Origin: Akkermansiaceae bacterium
Lineage (GTDB): Bacteria; Verrucomicrobiota; Verrucomicrobiia; Verrucomicrobiales; Akkermansiaceae
Length of the DNA: 64,000 bases
Assembly (NCBI GenBank): GCA_024233135.1
Contig: JACKPZ010000001.1
Location: forward strand, 240,874 to 304,873
Direction of reading: 5' to 3'
Within the stretch, counting starts at the first letter, position 1. Every line of letters starts with the position of its first letter. A model generated the notes under the pieces. That model saw only the letters and a program-made list of their open reading frames with translations, did not search any database and was not told where the DNA came from. Both the position numbers and the translations under genes were made by a program. Positions 52,341 through 61,039 of the stretch are shown piece by piece.

Positions 52341-53332
52341 GCGGAGAAACGAAGCCCCTGCTGGAAGTCGACAAGCTGATCTCGTCGTTCGAGACCGAGC
52401 GCGGCCTGCTGCGCGCCGTCGACCAGGTTTCGTTCTCCGTCAGCGCCGGAAAAACCGTCGGCATCGTCGGTGAGTCCGGTTGCGGCAAGAGCGTCACCGC
52501 GATGTCCCTCATCCGCCTGCTGCCCCAGCCGGCCGGCAAGATCCTCGGCGGCCACGTGCATTTCAAGGGCAAGGATCTTGTCCGCGCCAGCGACGCGGAG
52601 ATCCACCGCATCCGCGGCGGTGACATCGGCATGATCTTCCAGGAGCCGATGTCCGCCCTCAACCCGGTGCACCGGATCGGCCGTCAGGTTTCCGAGGTGT
52701 TCCGCATCCACAAGAAGATGTCGAAGAAGGACGCTTGGGACGCCGCGACCGAGATGCTCCAGCTCGTCCGCATCCCCGCGCCGGAAAAACGGATGACGGA
52801 CTATCCGCACCAGCTTTCCGGCGGCATGCGCCAGCGCATCGTCATCGCGCTCGCCCTCGCGTGCCGGCCGTCGCTGGTCATCGCCGACGAGCCGACCACC
52901 GCCCTCGACGTCACCGTGCAGGCCCAGATCCTCGACCTGATGGCCCGCCTTCAGGACGAGATGCACATGTCCATCATCCTCATCACCCACGACCTCGGCG
53001 TGATTGCGGAAACCTGTGACGAGGTGGTCGTCATGTACGCCGGCCGCGTCGTCGAGCGCGCCGGCACCGAGGAGCTTTTCGAAAACCCACTGCACGCGTA
53101 CACCCGCGGCCTGCTCGCCTCCATCCCCACGCTCGACACGCCGTCGAAGTCGCTGCTCAACACCATCCCCGGCATGGTCGCCGCGCTCGGCGAGCACACC
53201 CACGGCTGCCGTTTCTGCCAACGCATGGGCCGCATCACCTCGCGCGGCACCCGCGAGCGCCCCGGGTTTTCCGAAGTCTCGCCCGGCCACTGGGTGGAAA
53301 CCTGCCCGCATTGTTATCATCCGTCCGCATGA
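52337..53332 (+). CDS. Peptide ABC transporter ATP-binding protein, OppD/DppD type
   Basis: 331 residues. Walker A GESGCGKSVTAMS, signature LSGGMRQRIVIALAL, Walker B LVIADEPTTALD and H-loop ILITHDLG. The C-terminal oligopeptide-transporter domain carries four cysteines as two pairs (GCRFCQRM and ETCPHCYH), which may hold the Fe-S or metal site known from DppD-type ATPases. The arrangement differs from the usual GCxFxPRC pattern. ATGA overlaps at both ends couple it to the binding protein and the second ATPase. Confidence 0.95.
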   Translation: MSGETKPLLEVDKLISSFETERGLLRAVDQVSFSVSAGKTVGIVGESGCGKSVTAMSLIRLLPQPAGKILGGHVHFKGKDLVRASDAEIHRIRGGDIGMIFQEPMSALNPVHRIGRQVSEVFRIHKKMSKKDAWDAATEMLQLVRIPAPEKRMTDYPHQLSGGMRQRIVIALALACRPSLVIADEPTTALDVTVQAQILDLMARLQDEMHMSIILITHDLGVIAETCDEVVVMYAGRVVERAGTEELFENPLHAYTRGLLASIPTLDTPSKSLLNTIPGMVAALGEHTHGCRFCQRMGRITSRGTRERPGFSEVSPGHWVETCPHCYHPSA

Positions 53333-54357
53333 GCGAATCCCCGCTGCTTTCCGTATCGAAGCTCAAGGTGCACTTCCCGGTGCGCGGCGGCGTCTTCATG
53401 CGCCAGATCGGCGCGGTGCGCGCGGTCGATGACGTTTCCTTCCACATCGGCCCGGGGGAAACGCTCGGCCTCGTCGGCGAGTCCGGCTGCGGCAAGTCCA
53501 CCCTCGGCAAGGCGGTCGTCCGCCTGCTCACCCCCACCGAGGGGTCCATCCGCTTCGGCGGCCGCGAGATCAGCGAGCTGTCCCAAGGAACGATTCGTCC
53601 GCTGCGCCGCGAGTTCCAGATGATCTTCCAAGACCCGATGGAGTCGCTCGACCCGCGCATGAGCGTGCGTTCGATCCTCGAGGAGCCATACGTCATCCAC
53701 GGCCTCGGCAACCGCGCCGAGCGCCACCAATGGAGCGACGAGCTGCTCGACCGCGTCGGCCTGCCGAAATCCGCCGCCGAGCGGTATCCGTTCGAGTTTT
53801 CCGGCGGCCAGCGCCAGCGCATCGGCATCGCCCGCGCGCTCGCGCTCAAGCCCAAGCTCATCATCTGCGACGAGCCGGTCTCGGCTCTCGATGTCTCCAT
53901 CCAGTCGCAGATTCTCAACCTGCTCGTCGAGCTCCAGCGCGACTTCGGACTTTCCTATCTCTTCATCGCCCACGACCTCTCGGTGGTGAAACACATCAGC
54001 GACCGCGTCGCCGTGATGTATCTCGGCAAGATCGTCGAGACCGCTCCCGCGGAAACGATCTACCGCGACCCGCGCCACGCCTACACCAAGGCGCTCATCT
54101 CCGCCATTCCCGCCACCGATCCCAAGCACAAGCGCGAGAAGATCCTGCTCGAGGGTGACGTCCCCTCGCCCATCGATCCCCCCGCTGGCTCGGCCTTCGG
54201 CCACCGGATGAGCCACCCGCGTTACGACGAGACCGTCGGCATGGATCTCTCGCTCCGCGAGATCGCCCCCGGCCACGAGGTCGCCGCGGATCCCTGCTGC
54301 GTGAGCGAGGAGGACTGGAAGATCCTGCAGAAACGCGGGACCGAGGTTTCGGCCTGA
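53329..54357 (+). CDS. Peptide ABC transporter ATP-binding protein, OppF/DppF type
   Basis: 342 residues. Walker A GESGCGKSTLGKA, signature FSGGQRQRIGIARALAL, Walker B LIICDEPVSALD and H-loop FIAHDLSVV. The C-terminal region has lost the expected cysteine motif: PPAGSAFGHRMSHPRYDET stands where GCxFxPRC normally is. Start 53329 is fixed by the ATGA overlap with the partner ATPase gene. Last gene of the operon; about 110 bp later the Fur-controlled promoter begins. Confidence 0.95.
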   Translation: MSESPLLSVSKLKVHFPVRGGVFMRQIGAVRAVDDVSFHIGPGETLGLVGESGCGKSTLGKAVVRLLTPTEGSIRFGGREISELSQGTIRPLRREFQMIFQDPMESLDPRMSVRSILEEPYVIHGLGNRAERHQWSDELLDRVGLPKSAAERYPFEFSGGQRQRIGIARALALKPKLIICDEPVSALDVSIQSQILNLLVELQRDFGLSYLFIAHDLSVVKHISDRVAVMYLGKIVETAPAETIYRDPRHAYTKALISAIPATDPKHKREKILLEGDVPSPIDPPAGSAFGHRMSHPRYDETVGMDLSLREIAPGHEVAADPCCVSEEDWKILQKRGTEVSA

Positions 54358-54466
54358 CACGACGCAAGCCCACAGGCTTCCGCGAGGTCGATCCGAGACC
54401 GCCATCGTGCATCGCGCGGCTTCCGCCAACCACACGGGAAAAAACACCCCAAAAACCCCTTGCTAT

Positions 54467-54481
54467 TGAAAATCATTCTCA
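54467..54481 (+). promoter_or_regulatory. Fur box upstream of the porin/flavoprotein operon
   Basis: TGAAAAT-C-ATTCTCA matches the 7-1-7 Fur consensus TGATAAT-n-ATTATCA at 12 of 14 positions and is itself near-palindromic. It lies 79 bp before the porin start codon in the only AT-rich stretch of that 203-bp gap. Fur with Fe2+ would repress the operon when iron is plentiful. Confidence 0.82.
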
Positions 54482-54560
54482 TTAACAACCGGCCCGCGTG
54501 CGCGCCGGACGGGTTCCGGCGACCCCGCGCAGCGACCCAACCACGACATTCCAAGCACCC

Positions 54561-55646
54561 ATGACCCGCCGTTTCCTTTCCGTTCTCGCCCTTCCGACCG
54601 CTCTCGCCGGAGCGGCCTTCGCCGGCAACGAAGCCGATGCACTTGACGACTCGTTCGGCAAAACGGGCACCGATTTCACGGACCGTTTCACGATCGGCTC
54701 GTATGGCGAAATCCACAGCCGGGTGGGCGATGGCGACGACAACATCGACTTCCACCGTCTCGTCGGTCTGCTGAGTTTCCAGGTCACCGACAAACTGAAA
54801 TTCGTGTCAGAGGTCGAGTTTGAGCACGTGTTTTACAACGACGAGGCGAACGGCGAAGAGGACCTTGAGATCGAAGTCGAGCAGGCCTACTTCGAATATT
54901 CGGTCGCGGACGATTTCCTGATCAACGCCGGTATCCAGCTCGTGCCCGTCGGCATCGTCAGCGTCACCCACGAGCCGACCACCTTCTTCGGCGTCGAGCG
55001 GCCGAACGTGGAGAAATACATCATTCCGAGCACCTGGTGGGAAGGCGCCGTGGGCGTGGTGAAGACCTTCGACAACGGCCTGCAGTTCGACGTCATGGGC
55101 CACACCGCGATGGACATGGGCAGCGACGGTTACATCCGTTCCGGCCATGGCAAACTGGACCTTCATGAATACACCGAGGGTCAGAGCTGGGGTGTCACCG
55201 GACGGGCGAGATACACGGGCATTTCCGGAGTCGAACTCGCCAGCACCCTGCAATACCAGCAGGACGTCTCCAGCACCGTCGCGGGCGACCAGAGCACCTT
55301 CCTCGCCGAGGGACACGGCATCTATCGCAAGGGCGGCTTCGAGTTCCGCGCGCTGGCGGCCTACTGGAACGTCGATGGATTCGCCGATCCCGACACCGAG
55401 GACCAATGGGGCTACTACCTCGAGCCGTCCTACACCTTCGACATCCCGTGGGGCAAAACCGGCGTCTTCGCCCGCTTCAGCCAATACGAGTACTTCAACA
55501 CCACCCGCAAGGAGAGCAAGGAGTACAGCGCTGGCGTGAACTACTGGCCCATCGACGAGGTGGTGCTCAAGGTGGACTACACCCACATCGATGAAGGCGG
55601 CGCCAACAACGAGACGGTGAACTTCGGCATCGGCTACTACTTCTAA
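54561..55646 (+). CDS. Outer-membrane beta-barrel porin, iron-regulated
   Basis: 361 residues. Signal peptide (MTRRFLSVLALPTALAGAAFAG), then alternating amphipathic strands typical of phosphate-selective/general porins: FTIGSYGEIHSRVGDG, LLSFQVTDKLKFVSEVEFEHVF, EQAYFEYSVADDFLINAGIQLVPVGIV. The last strand ends in Phe (TVNFGIGYYF), the usual BAM signal. ATG 54561 is chosen over an upstream frame start because the signal peptide begins there. First gene after the Fur box and followed by FMN-binding, PepSY and ApbE genes. It could admit ferric complexes or metal ions; no TonB box or plug is seen. Confidence 0.85.
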   Translation: MTRRFLSVLALPTALAGAAFAGNEADALDDSFGKTGTDFTDRFTIGSYGEIHSRVGDGDDNIDFHRLVGLLSFQVTDKLKFVSEVEFEHVFYNDEANGEEDLEIEVEQAYFEYSVADDFLINAGIQLVPVGIVSVTHEPTTFFGVERPNVEKYIIPSTWWEGAVGVVKTFDNGLQFDVMGHTAMDMGSDGYIRSGHGKLDLHEYTEGQSWGVTGRARYTGISGVELASTLQYQQDVSSTVAGDQSTFLAEGHGIYRKGGFEFRALAAYWNVDGFADPDTEDQWGYYLEPSYTFDIPWGKTGVFARFSQYEYFNTTRKESKEYSAGVNYWPIDEVVLKVDYTHIDEGGANNETVNFGIGYYF

Positions 55647-55666
55647 CCGAGATTCCCGCCCCTCAC

Positions 55667-56188
55667 ATGACTTCGATCCTCCGTGGCGCGGCGTTCGCCG
55701 CCATCGTGTTCGGTTTGCAGGCGGTGTCCGCCGTCGCCGCGGAGAAGGTCTATGAAAAACCCTCCGCGTTCCTGACCCGCCACTTCGGCAAAGTCCCCCA
55801 GACACGGGTGCTGAAGATCGACGGCACGCGGCAGAAACAACTCGCCGCCATCCTCGGCCACCGCTACGGCCAGAAGCAGGTCCGCTACTGGGCGGAAGGC
55901 GGCAAGTCGGCGTGGATCCTCGAGGAGATCGGCAAGACGGAGCCCATCACCACCGGGTTCATCATCCGCGGAGGGAAGATCTCCGAAGTGAAGGTCCTGA
56001 TCTATCGGGAAAGCCACGGTTGGGAAGTCAGCCGGCCGTTTTTCACGAAACAATTCGCCGGCGCCACGTTGTCCGGCAACCGGCTCGACAAGAACATCGA
56101 CGGCATCGTCGGCGCGACCTTGTCCGTGCGCGCCCTGACGAAACTCGGAGCCGCGGCCTTGTATCTGAGCCGGCAATCGGGAGAGTAG
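55667..56188 (+). CDS. Periplasmic FMN-binding domain protein, predicted covalent flavoprotein
   Basis: 173 residues. Signal peptide (GAAFAAIVFGLQAVSAVAA) followed by an NqrC/RnfG-type FMN-binding domain. The flavinylation motif is DGIVGATLSVRAL, close to the Dxx[ST]GATxS consensus in which the second threonine carries FMN; the first Ser/Thr is Val here. ILEEIGKTEPITTGFIIRGGKI is the preceding conserved strand. FMN would be attached by the ApbE encoded two genes downstream. Likely an electron carrier between the PepSY membrane protein and an extracytoplasmic acceptor such as ferric iron. Confidence 0.87.
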   Translation: MTSILRGAAFAAIVFGLQAVSAVAAEKVYEKPSAFLTRHFGKVPQTRVLKIDGTRQKQLAAILGHRYGQKQVRYWAEGGKSAWILEEIGKTEPITTGFIIRGGKISEVKVLIYRESHGWEVSRPFFTKQFAGATLSGNRLDKNIDGIVGATLSVRALTKLGAAALYLSRQSGE

Positions 56189-56195
56189 CGCCTCC

Positions 56196-56954
56196 ATGGC
56201 CGAATCCCCTCCGCCACCCGCGCCGAAGAAACGCAGGTCCCGCCCGTGGCACCGCGTGCTCGGCGTCCTCACCGTGCTGCCGCTGGCGTGGGTGACCGTC
56301 ACCGGTGTCGCGCTCAACCACACTGTCGATTGGCGGCTCGACCGCATCCAGATCGACCACCCGTGGGTGCTGCGCGCCTACGGGATGACGCCGTCGGGCA
56401 CGCCGTCGGTGTTGCGCGGCGCTCCTCGCGAAGTCGCCGCATGGGATGGCCAGGTGTTTCTCGATGGCGAACCCGCCGAGACATCCGGCGCGCTCGTCGG
56501 CGCGGTTCCGGACGGGGATGGCGTCGCAATCGTGACAACCTCCGAGGTCGTCCGCCTCGACGCCGCTGGCGCGGTGGTGGAAACCCTCGATTCGATTTCG
56601 CTGCCGGAACTCCCGCTCACCGGAGCAACGATCGCCAACGATTCGGTCTTCCTGCGCAACGCGTCCGGCTGGTACAAGGTCTCGGCCGACTGGCTGGGAT
56701 TCACGCCCGCCGATGCCGGTGATCTGACAGCGCAGAAGCTTTCCCCGCTGGAGGACAAACCGACCGCCGACCGGCTGCGCAAGTCCTGGGCCCGCGGCGG
56801 ACTGCCGGCGTCGCGCGTCGTGCTGGACCTCCATGCCGGCAGGTTTCTCGGACCGCTCGCGGCGTATTTCTACGATTTCGTCGCCGTATGCACGCTCTGG
56901 CTCTGCGGCACCGGGCTGGTGCTGTTTTTCCGGAAACCCCGGCGCAACCGTTGA
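56196..56954 (+). CDS. PepSY-associated TM protein, predicted electron-transfer membrane protein
   Basis: 252 residues. First TM RVLGVLTVLPLAWVTVTGVALN and last TM YDFVAVCTLWLCGTGLVLFF flank a periplasmic beta domain. Conserved family histidines are visible: WHR (His 19), LNHT (His 42) and LDLHAGRFLGP (about His 213), which in related proteins are candidate b-haem ligands. Predicted to move electrons across the inner membrane to the flavoprotein encoded upstream. 7 bp after that gene and 3 bp before apbE, so a tight operon. Confidence 0.85.
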   Translation: MAESPPPPAPKKRRSRPWHRVLGVLTVLPLAWVTVTGVALNHTVDWRLDRIQIDHPWVLRAYGMTPSGTPSVLRGAPREVAAWDGQVFLDGEPAETSGALVGAVPDGDGVAIVTTSEVVRLDAAGAVVETLDSISLPELPLTGATIANDSVFLRNASGWYKVSADWLGFTPADAGDLTAQKLSPLEDKPTADRLRKSWARGGLPASRVVLDLHAGRFLGPLAAYFYDFVAVCTLWLCGTGLVLFFRKPRRNR

Positions 56955-56957
56955 GCG

Positions 56958-57944
56958 ATGGCCGTTTCCCGCATCACCCGGAGAAACTTCCTGCGCGCCG
57001 GCGCCGCGGCCCTGCTGCCGTGTTTCCCTTCCTGCGACAGGCGGAAACCGCCGACCACAGCCGCAGCGGAGGCATTCCACTGGTCGGGCATCGGATTCGG
57101 CATCGACATGAGCATGGAGATCCACGGCGTGGACCGTGGAAAGGGCGAGCGGCTCGGCACGACCTGCGAGGACACCATCCGCTCGCTGGAGCAGGCGTTT
57201 TCGCTCTATCAGGAAAACTCCGAGCTGCGCATCCTCAACCGCGAGCGCGTCCTCCGCCATCCGAGCCCGTTGTTCCGCGAACTTCTCACCCTGTCCCTCG
57301 ATCTGCACCGCCGCACATCCGGATCCTTCAACCCGGCCGTCCACGGCGCGTGGCAGTGGCTGCAGGAACGCGGCTCCTCCGACGGTCTCGCCGACGACCC
57401 GCAGTGGAGCAAACTCATCGCGGCCACCGACCCGAAGTTCATCGATTTCAGCTCGGCCGTCCGCCTCCGCCACCCGCTCACGCAGCTCAGCATGAACGCC
57501 ATCGGCCAGGGATTTCTGGCGGATACCGTCGCTGCCCGCCTGCGCGCCGAAGGAGTCACAACCGCCATGCTCCATCTCGGCGAAAGCCTCGCAATCGGCA
57601 GCCACCCCGAAGGCCGCCCGTGGCGGCTCGCCGTGATGGGAACCCCCGTCGATGGCGAGACCGATCTCGTCGGCAGCATCGAGTTCGCCGATGCCGGACT
57701 CGCCGTGTCGGCGAACGAAGCGGACCGCATCCTCATCGATCCCGTCGCCGGCCGGGTGCACCGGAGAGCGCGCGTCGCAGCCGTGGTTTCCGCCGAAGGC
57801 GCGGCCGTGGCGGACGCGTTCGCCACCGCCTTCGGAGCGGCCCCTCGGGACGAGTGGAAATGTCTGGTTTCCTCGCTGGAGGAAGGCGGTGCCTCGCAGG
57901 TCCACGTCTGGGAAAACAACGTCCCGGCCCTGCGGAAGCCGTAG
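56958..57944 (+). CDS. apbE: FAD:protein FMN transferase ApbE
   Basis: 328 residues. Export signal with a twin-arginine-like start (ITRRNFLRAGAAALL) and two nearby cysteines (Cys 22, Cys 26), one of which could be lipidated. ApbE motifs: RRTSGSFNPAVHGAW, LSMNAIGQGFLADTVAARL, LHLGESLAIGSHPEGRPW and SAEGAAVADAFATAF with the Mg2+-binding Asp. It attaches FMN from FAD to a threonine of periplasmic flavoproteins; the obvious client is the protein at 55667. Last gene of the Fur-controlled operon. Confidence 0.92.
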   Translation: MAVSRITRRNFLRAGAAALLPCFPSCDRRKPPTTAAAEAFHWSGIGFGIDMSMEIHGVDRGKGERLGTTCEDTIRSLEQAFSLYQENSELRILNRERVLRHPSPLFRELLTLSLDLHRRTSGSFNPAVHGAWQWLQERGSSDGLADDPQWSKLIAATDPKFIDFSSAVRLRHPLTQLSMNAIGQGFLADTVAARLRAEGVTTAMLHLGESLAIGSHPEGRPWRLAVMGTPVDGETDLVGSIEFADAGLAVSANEADRILIDPVAGRVHRRARVAAVVSAEGAAVADAFATAFGAAPRDEWKCLVSSLEEGGASQVHVWENNVPALRKP

Positions 57945-58010
57945 CCGCGGGTGGCGGACGGGCGAAATGAGTTGGCAGCGAGACGGCCAAATGACTTTGT
58001 GATGTGCGCC

Positions 58011-58613
58011 ATGCGACGCCTCTTTGCCCGATTCGTTCCCCTGCTCATCCTCGCCGCCACTCCGGCTCATGCGGAGGAACGGACTGCTCCCGACCCGAAG
58101 ATCGTGCGGGCGCTCGGAAGCCTCGAGAAACGTCTGGAGGTCAAATTTGACATTCCGTTTCCGGACCTCGACATCGACTGGTGGTTGAAACAGCCGCTGG
58201 CCCGCGTGCCGGTGGAAAAGAAGAAAATCCTCGCAACCCGGCCGCGGGTGAATCCCTACGACGAACCGCGCACGGTCGAGTGGATGGTGTGTCATGACGA
58301 TCTGGCGAGACTGGGATGGGACGCGTTTTCCTGTAGTATCGACCTCGACGAACACGGCGACTTCGCCCGGACGAACCTGATGGCGGACTGGGCGTCCGAT
58401 GGCGGTCTACATCAACTCACCCGCGGCGAGAGCGAGACCGGACCGGAGTTTTTCGAGCGGGCCAGGTTAACCTACCGCTTGCGGGCGGCGAAGGCGAAGG
58501 ACCCCGAGAGGGCGGCCTTGTTGCTGGCGGGATTCGAGAAAATGGCAACCGCGATCCAGGCGCTGCGGAAGAAGGCGGACGCCGCGGCCCTACAGAGGCA
58601 ACCCGGGGATTGA
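58011..58613 (+). CDS. Exported protein of unknown function
   Basis: 200 residues from ATG 58011 (an in-frame ATG at 58002 is equally possible). Signal peptide (RLFARFVPLLILAATPAHA). The mature part is mixed and charged: SLEKRLEVKFDIPFPDLDIDWW, VEWMVCHDDLARLGWDAFSCSIDL with two cysteines, and a C-terminal helix rich in Ala and Lys. I recognise no family. It lies 66 bp after apbE; whether it belongs to the iron operon is unclear. Confidence 0.65.
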   Translation: MRRLFARFVPLLILAATPAHAEERTAPDPKIVRALGSLEKRLEVKFDIPFPDLDIDWWLKQPLARVPVEKKKILATRPRVNPYDEPRTVEWMVCHDDLARLGWDAFSCSIDLDEHGDFARTNLMADWASDGGLHQLTRGESETGPEFFERARLTYRLRAAKAKDPERAALLLAGFEKMATAIQALRKKADAAALQRQPGD

Positions 58614-58720
58614 GCCTCCATTTCAACCCGCGGCACCCGAAAAAGGTCTTGCGGGTTCCGCCCCGCGCATCCTTGTTGGCGCCCTCGCCGGCGGGCATCC
58701 GCCGCGACTCCCTCGTTTCC

Positions 58721-59587
58721 ATGGCCTTCCAACGCATCGTCACCCACCCCGGCGGCGCGCATCAGGACGAATTCCTCGCCTGCTGCGTGTTGCTGGCCCG
58801 CCATCCGGTCTCCATCCACCGCCGCGAACCGGACGAAACCGACCTCGCCGATCCGGCCACCGCCGTCGTCGATGTGGGCGGCGAGCACGAGCCCGCCCGC
58901 GGAAACTTCGACCACCACCAGTTTCCCAAAGACCACCCGCCGCTCTGCGCGCTGAGCCTCGTGCTCCAGCACCTCGGCGTGTACGACGACGCACGGATCT
59001 TCTGCGACTGGTTGGAAACCACCGAGCGCTTCGACACCCGCGGGCCCTTCGACACCGCGAAGTGGCTCGGCGTCTCGCGCGACGCGCTCGCCAAGCTCAT
59101 CTCCCCGTCCGACATCACGCTGCTGCGCCGCTTCGCGAAATCCAGCGTCGTCATGCCCGGCGAGATCCTCTGGGAACTCATGCGCTGGGTCGGCACCGAC
59201 CTGCTCGACTACCTCGCCACCCAACGCCAGCGGCTCTCGTTTCTCACCGAGCACACCGAGTTCTGGGACATCGCCACCGGCGCGGATCAATTCCGCGTCC
59301 TGTTCCTGCCGCGCACCGATCCGTTGCCCGACGAGCCCTCCGCCGGCCTCGACCGCTTCATCGCCAGCCACCCGGAGAAACCCGAAGTCGCCGGCTTGGT
59401 CTACCCGGACCGCCGCGGCTCCGGTTTCGGACTCTCCCGCCACCGCGACCACCCGCGGCTCGACTTCACCCGCATCGACGCCTGCGACGACGTCCACTTC
59501 GCCCACGCCCGCGGGTTTGTCGCCAAGACCAGCGCCACCGATCCGCAACGCCTGCGCGAGCTGCTCGGCCTCGCGTGGACCGGATGA
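58721..59587 (+). CDS. MYG1/GAMM1-like DHH-superfamily hydrolase
   Basis: 288 residues. The N-terminal motif FQRIVTHPGGAHQDEFLACCVLL corresponds to the THxGxFHxDE metal-site motif of MYG1 (UPF0160), and GNFDHHQFPKD gives the DHH-type metal ligands. Residues VDVGGEHEP supply a further Asp and His. MYG1 is reported to be a 3'-5' exonuclease in eukaryotes; bacterial members are uncharacterised phosphoesterase-like proteins. ATG 58721 is chosen because the motif then sits at residue ~8; an upstream 37-residue frame extension is not conserved-looking. Confidence 0.85.
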   Translation: MAFQRIVTHPGGAHQDEFLACCVLLARHPVSIHRREPDETDLADPATAVVDVGGEHEPARGNFDHHQFPKDHPPLCALSLVLQHLGVYDDARIFCDWLETTERFDTRGPFDTAKWLGVSRDALAKLISPSDITLLRRFAKSSVVMPGEILWELMRWVGTDLLDYLATQRQRLSFLTEHTEFWDIATGADQFRVLFLPRTDPLPDEPSAGLDRFIASHPEKPEVAGLVYPDRRGSGFGLSRHRDHPRLDFTRIDACDDVHFAHARGFVAKTSATDPQRLRELLGLAWTG

Positions 59588-59673
59588 GCACGGAATCAAG
59601 GCTTGCACCCCGCACCCAGCGATGGAACCCGTGACAAGTCACCCGGCACTTTGTTTTCCTCCGGCCTCCACCC

Positions 59674-60492
59674 ATGCGTGAAACCCTGATCGTCGTCGGC
59701 CTGCTGGTCCTCGCGGTCGGACTGCGCTCATCGCGCAAGGGCCTCGTCCGCAAGCTCGGCGCGCTCGGTTTCCTCGCCGCCTCCTACTGCCTGTTCTACT
59801 TCCTCACCGGAAACGCATGGGAAGGACTCATCGGCGTGGCGATCTGGTTTTTCCTGCCATGGATCGAGCTGCTCACCCGCATCCGCCGCATGCGCCTGCC
59901 GGTGGTGAACCACCTCGAACACCGCGAGGTGCCGAACCCGTCGTGGTTTCCCAATGCGGTGCAGGCCGCCGCCGCGATGGATGAGGCCGGCTTCGAACAC
60001 GTCTCCGACTGCGGCTGGGACTGGGACGGCATGCAGCAGAACTTCCGCCTCTTCTGGCACCCGGAGGAACGCGCCGTCGCCGCCGTCTGCCTCTGCGAGC
60101 AGAGCGATGTCGCCTTCGCATTCATCACCGTCACCTCCACCGACGCCCAGGGCCGCATCTGGCGCACCACGAATTTCCCCTTCGCTCCGACCCTGCGTTG
60201 CCCGCCCGACGTCCGTTGGAACCACGTCCCCTGCTCGCGCAACTGCTTCCACCAGATCCTGCGCGACCACCACAAATACCTCGAAACCCGCGGAATCGCC
60301 GCCGACTCCCTGCGCATTCCCGACCCCGACCGCATCGAGGAAACCATCGAGACCGAGATGCGCCGCCAGGTGGATCACAACCTCGCAACCGGCATCATCA
60401 CCCTCACCGACGACGGCTCGTTCCGCTACACCACCCGCGGCCTGTTCTTCCTCTGGGGACAGTTCGTGAAGGACATGGTGCGATTTTGTTAG
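59674..60492 (+). CDS. Membrane-anchored protein of unknown function
   Basis: 272 residues. Two or three TM helices in the first 70 residues (LIVVGLLVLAVGL; ALGFLAASYCLFYFL; GLIGVAIWFFLPWIELL), then a soluble domain with many aromatic and Cys residues (DCGWDWDGMQQNFRLFWH; VAAVCLCEQSDVAF; CPPDVRWNHVPCSRNCFH; QILRDHHKYLETRG). I do not recognise the family. It is convergent with the CYTH gene (12 bp between stops). No operon partner is evident. Confidence 0.65.
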   Translation: MRETLIVVGLLVLAVGLRSSRKGLVRKLGALGFLAASYCLFYFLTGNAWEGLIGVAIWFFLPWIELLTRIRRMRLPVVNHLEHREVPNPSWFPNAVQAAAAMDEAGFEHVSDCGWDWDGMQQNFRLFWHPEERAVAAVCLCEQSDVAFAFITVTSTDAQGRIWRTTNFPFAPTLRCPPDVRWNHVPCSRNCFHQILRDHHKYLETRGIAADSLRIPDPDRIEETIETEMRRQVDHNLATGIITLTDDGSFRYTTRGLFFLWGQFVKDMVRFC

Positions 60493-60504
60493 AGAGACGG
60501 CACC

Positions 60505-60978
60505 TCAGCCGTCGTCGCGCCACCGCGCATACGGCTCCTTCGCCAGATTCGCGTTGAAGAAGCGCGGATCGCCGCTCACTTCCTCGCCGAGCCAATCCGG
60601 CCGGGCGAATTCCTGCGCCTCGTCCTCCAGTTCCACCTCGGCGATCACCAGCCCCTCGTTGTCGCCGGAAAACTCGTCGATCTCCCACGTCAGCCCGCCG
60701 TGCTCCACCTTGTGGCGCGTCTTCTCGATCAAGGGCCGGCCGCACAGCGTGTCGAGCATCTCGTCCGCATCCTCCTTCGGGATCTCGTATTCGAACTCGC
60801 TGCGCGTCACGCCCCTCGTCGCGCCCTTCACCGTGATCACCGCGCGCTCCCCCTCCGTCCGCACCCTCACCGTGCGCTCCTTCTCCGCGCACAGATAGCC
60901 CTGCCGGAAACGGATTCCCGCATTCGTCCGCCATCCGTCGCCGGCCACCCGGAACTTGCGCTCGATCTCCTGTCCCAT
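60505..60978 (-). CDS. CYTH-domain triphosphatase (inorganic triphosphatase-like)
   Basis: 157 residues from ATG 60978. The hallmark ExExK motif is EIERKF at residue 4. Further tunnel residues are RFRQGYL, TVRVRTEGERAVITVKG, RSEFEYEIP, EKTRHKVEHGGLTWEIDEFSGDNEGLVIAEVELE. This is the bacterial CYTH/triphosphate tunnel metalloenzyme layout, as in NeuTTM-like proteins that hydrolyse tripolyphosphate. The substrate is not proven. A longer frame upstream is unlikely. Confidence 0.93.
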   Translation of the reverse strand: MGQEIERKFRVAGDGWRTNAGIRFRQGYLCAEKERTVRVRTEGERAVITVKGATRGVTRSEFEYEIPKEDADEMLDTLCGRPLIEKTRHKVEHGGLTWEIDEFSGDNEGLVIAEVELEDEAQEFARPDWLGEEVSGDPRFFNANLAKEPYARWRDDG

Positions 60979-61039
60979 GGCGAAACGACTACAACGGATG
61001 CCCACCCCGGAAACAGAGCAATCGCGTGCCACGGATGGA

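Noticed and set aside
54366..54379. AAGCC/GGCTT hairpin after the peptide-transporter operon as a terminator
   Set aside because: Only a 5-bp stem and no adjacent T-run; the run of A further on does not follow the stem directly.
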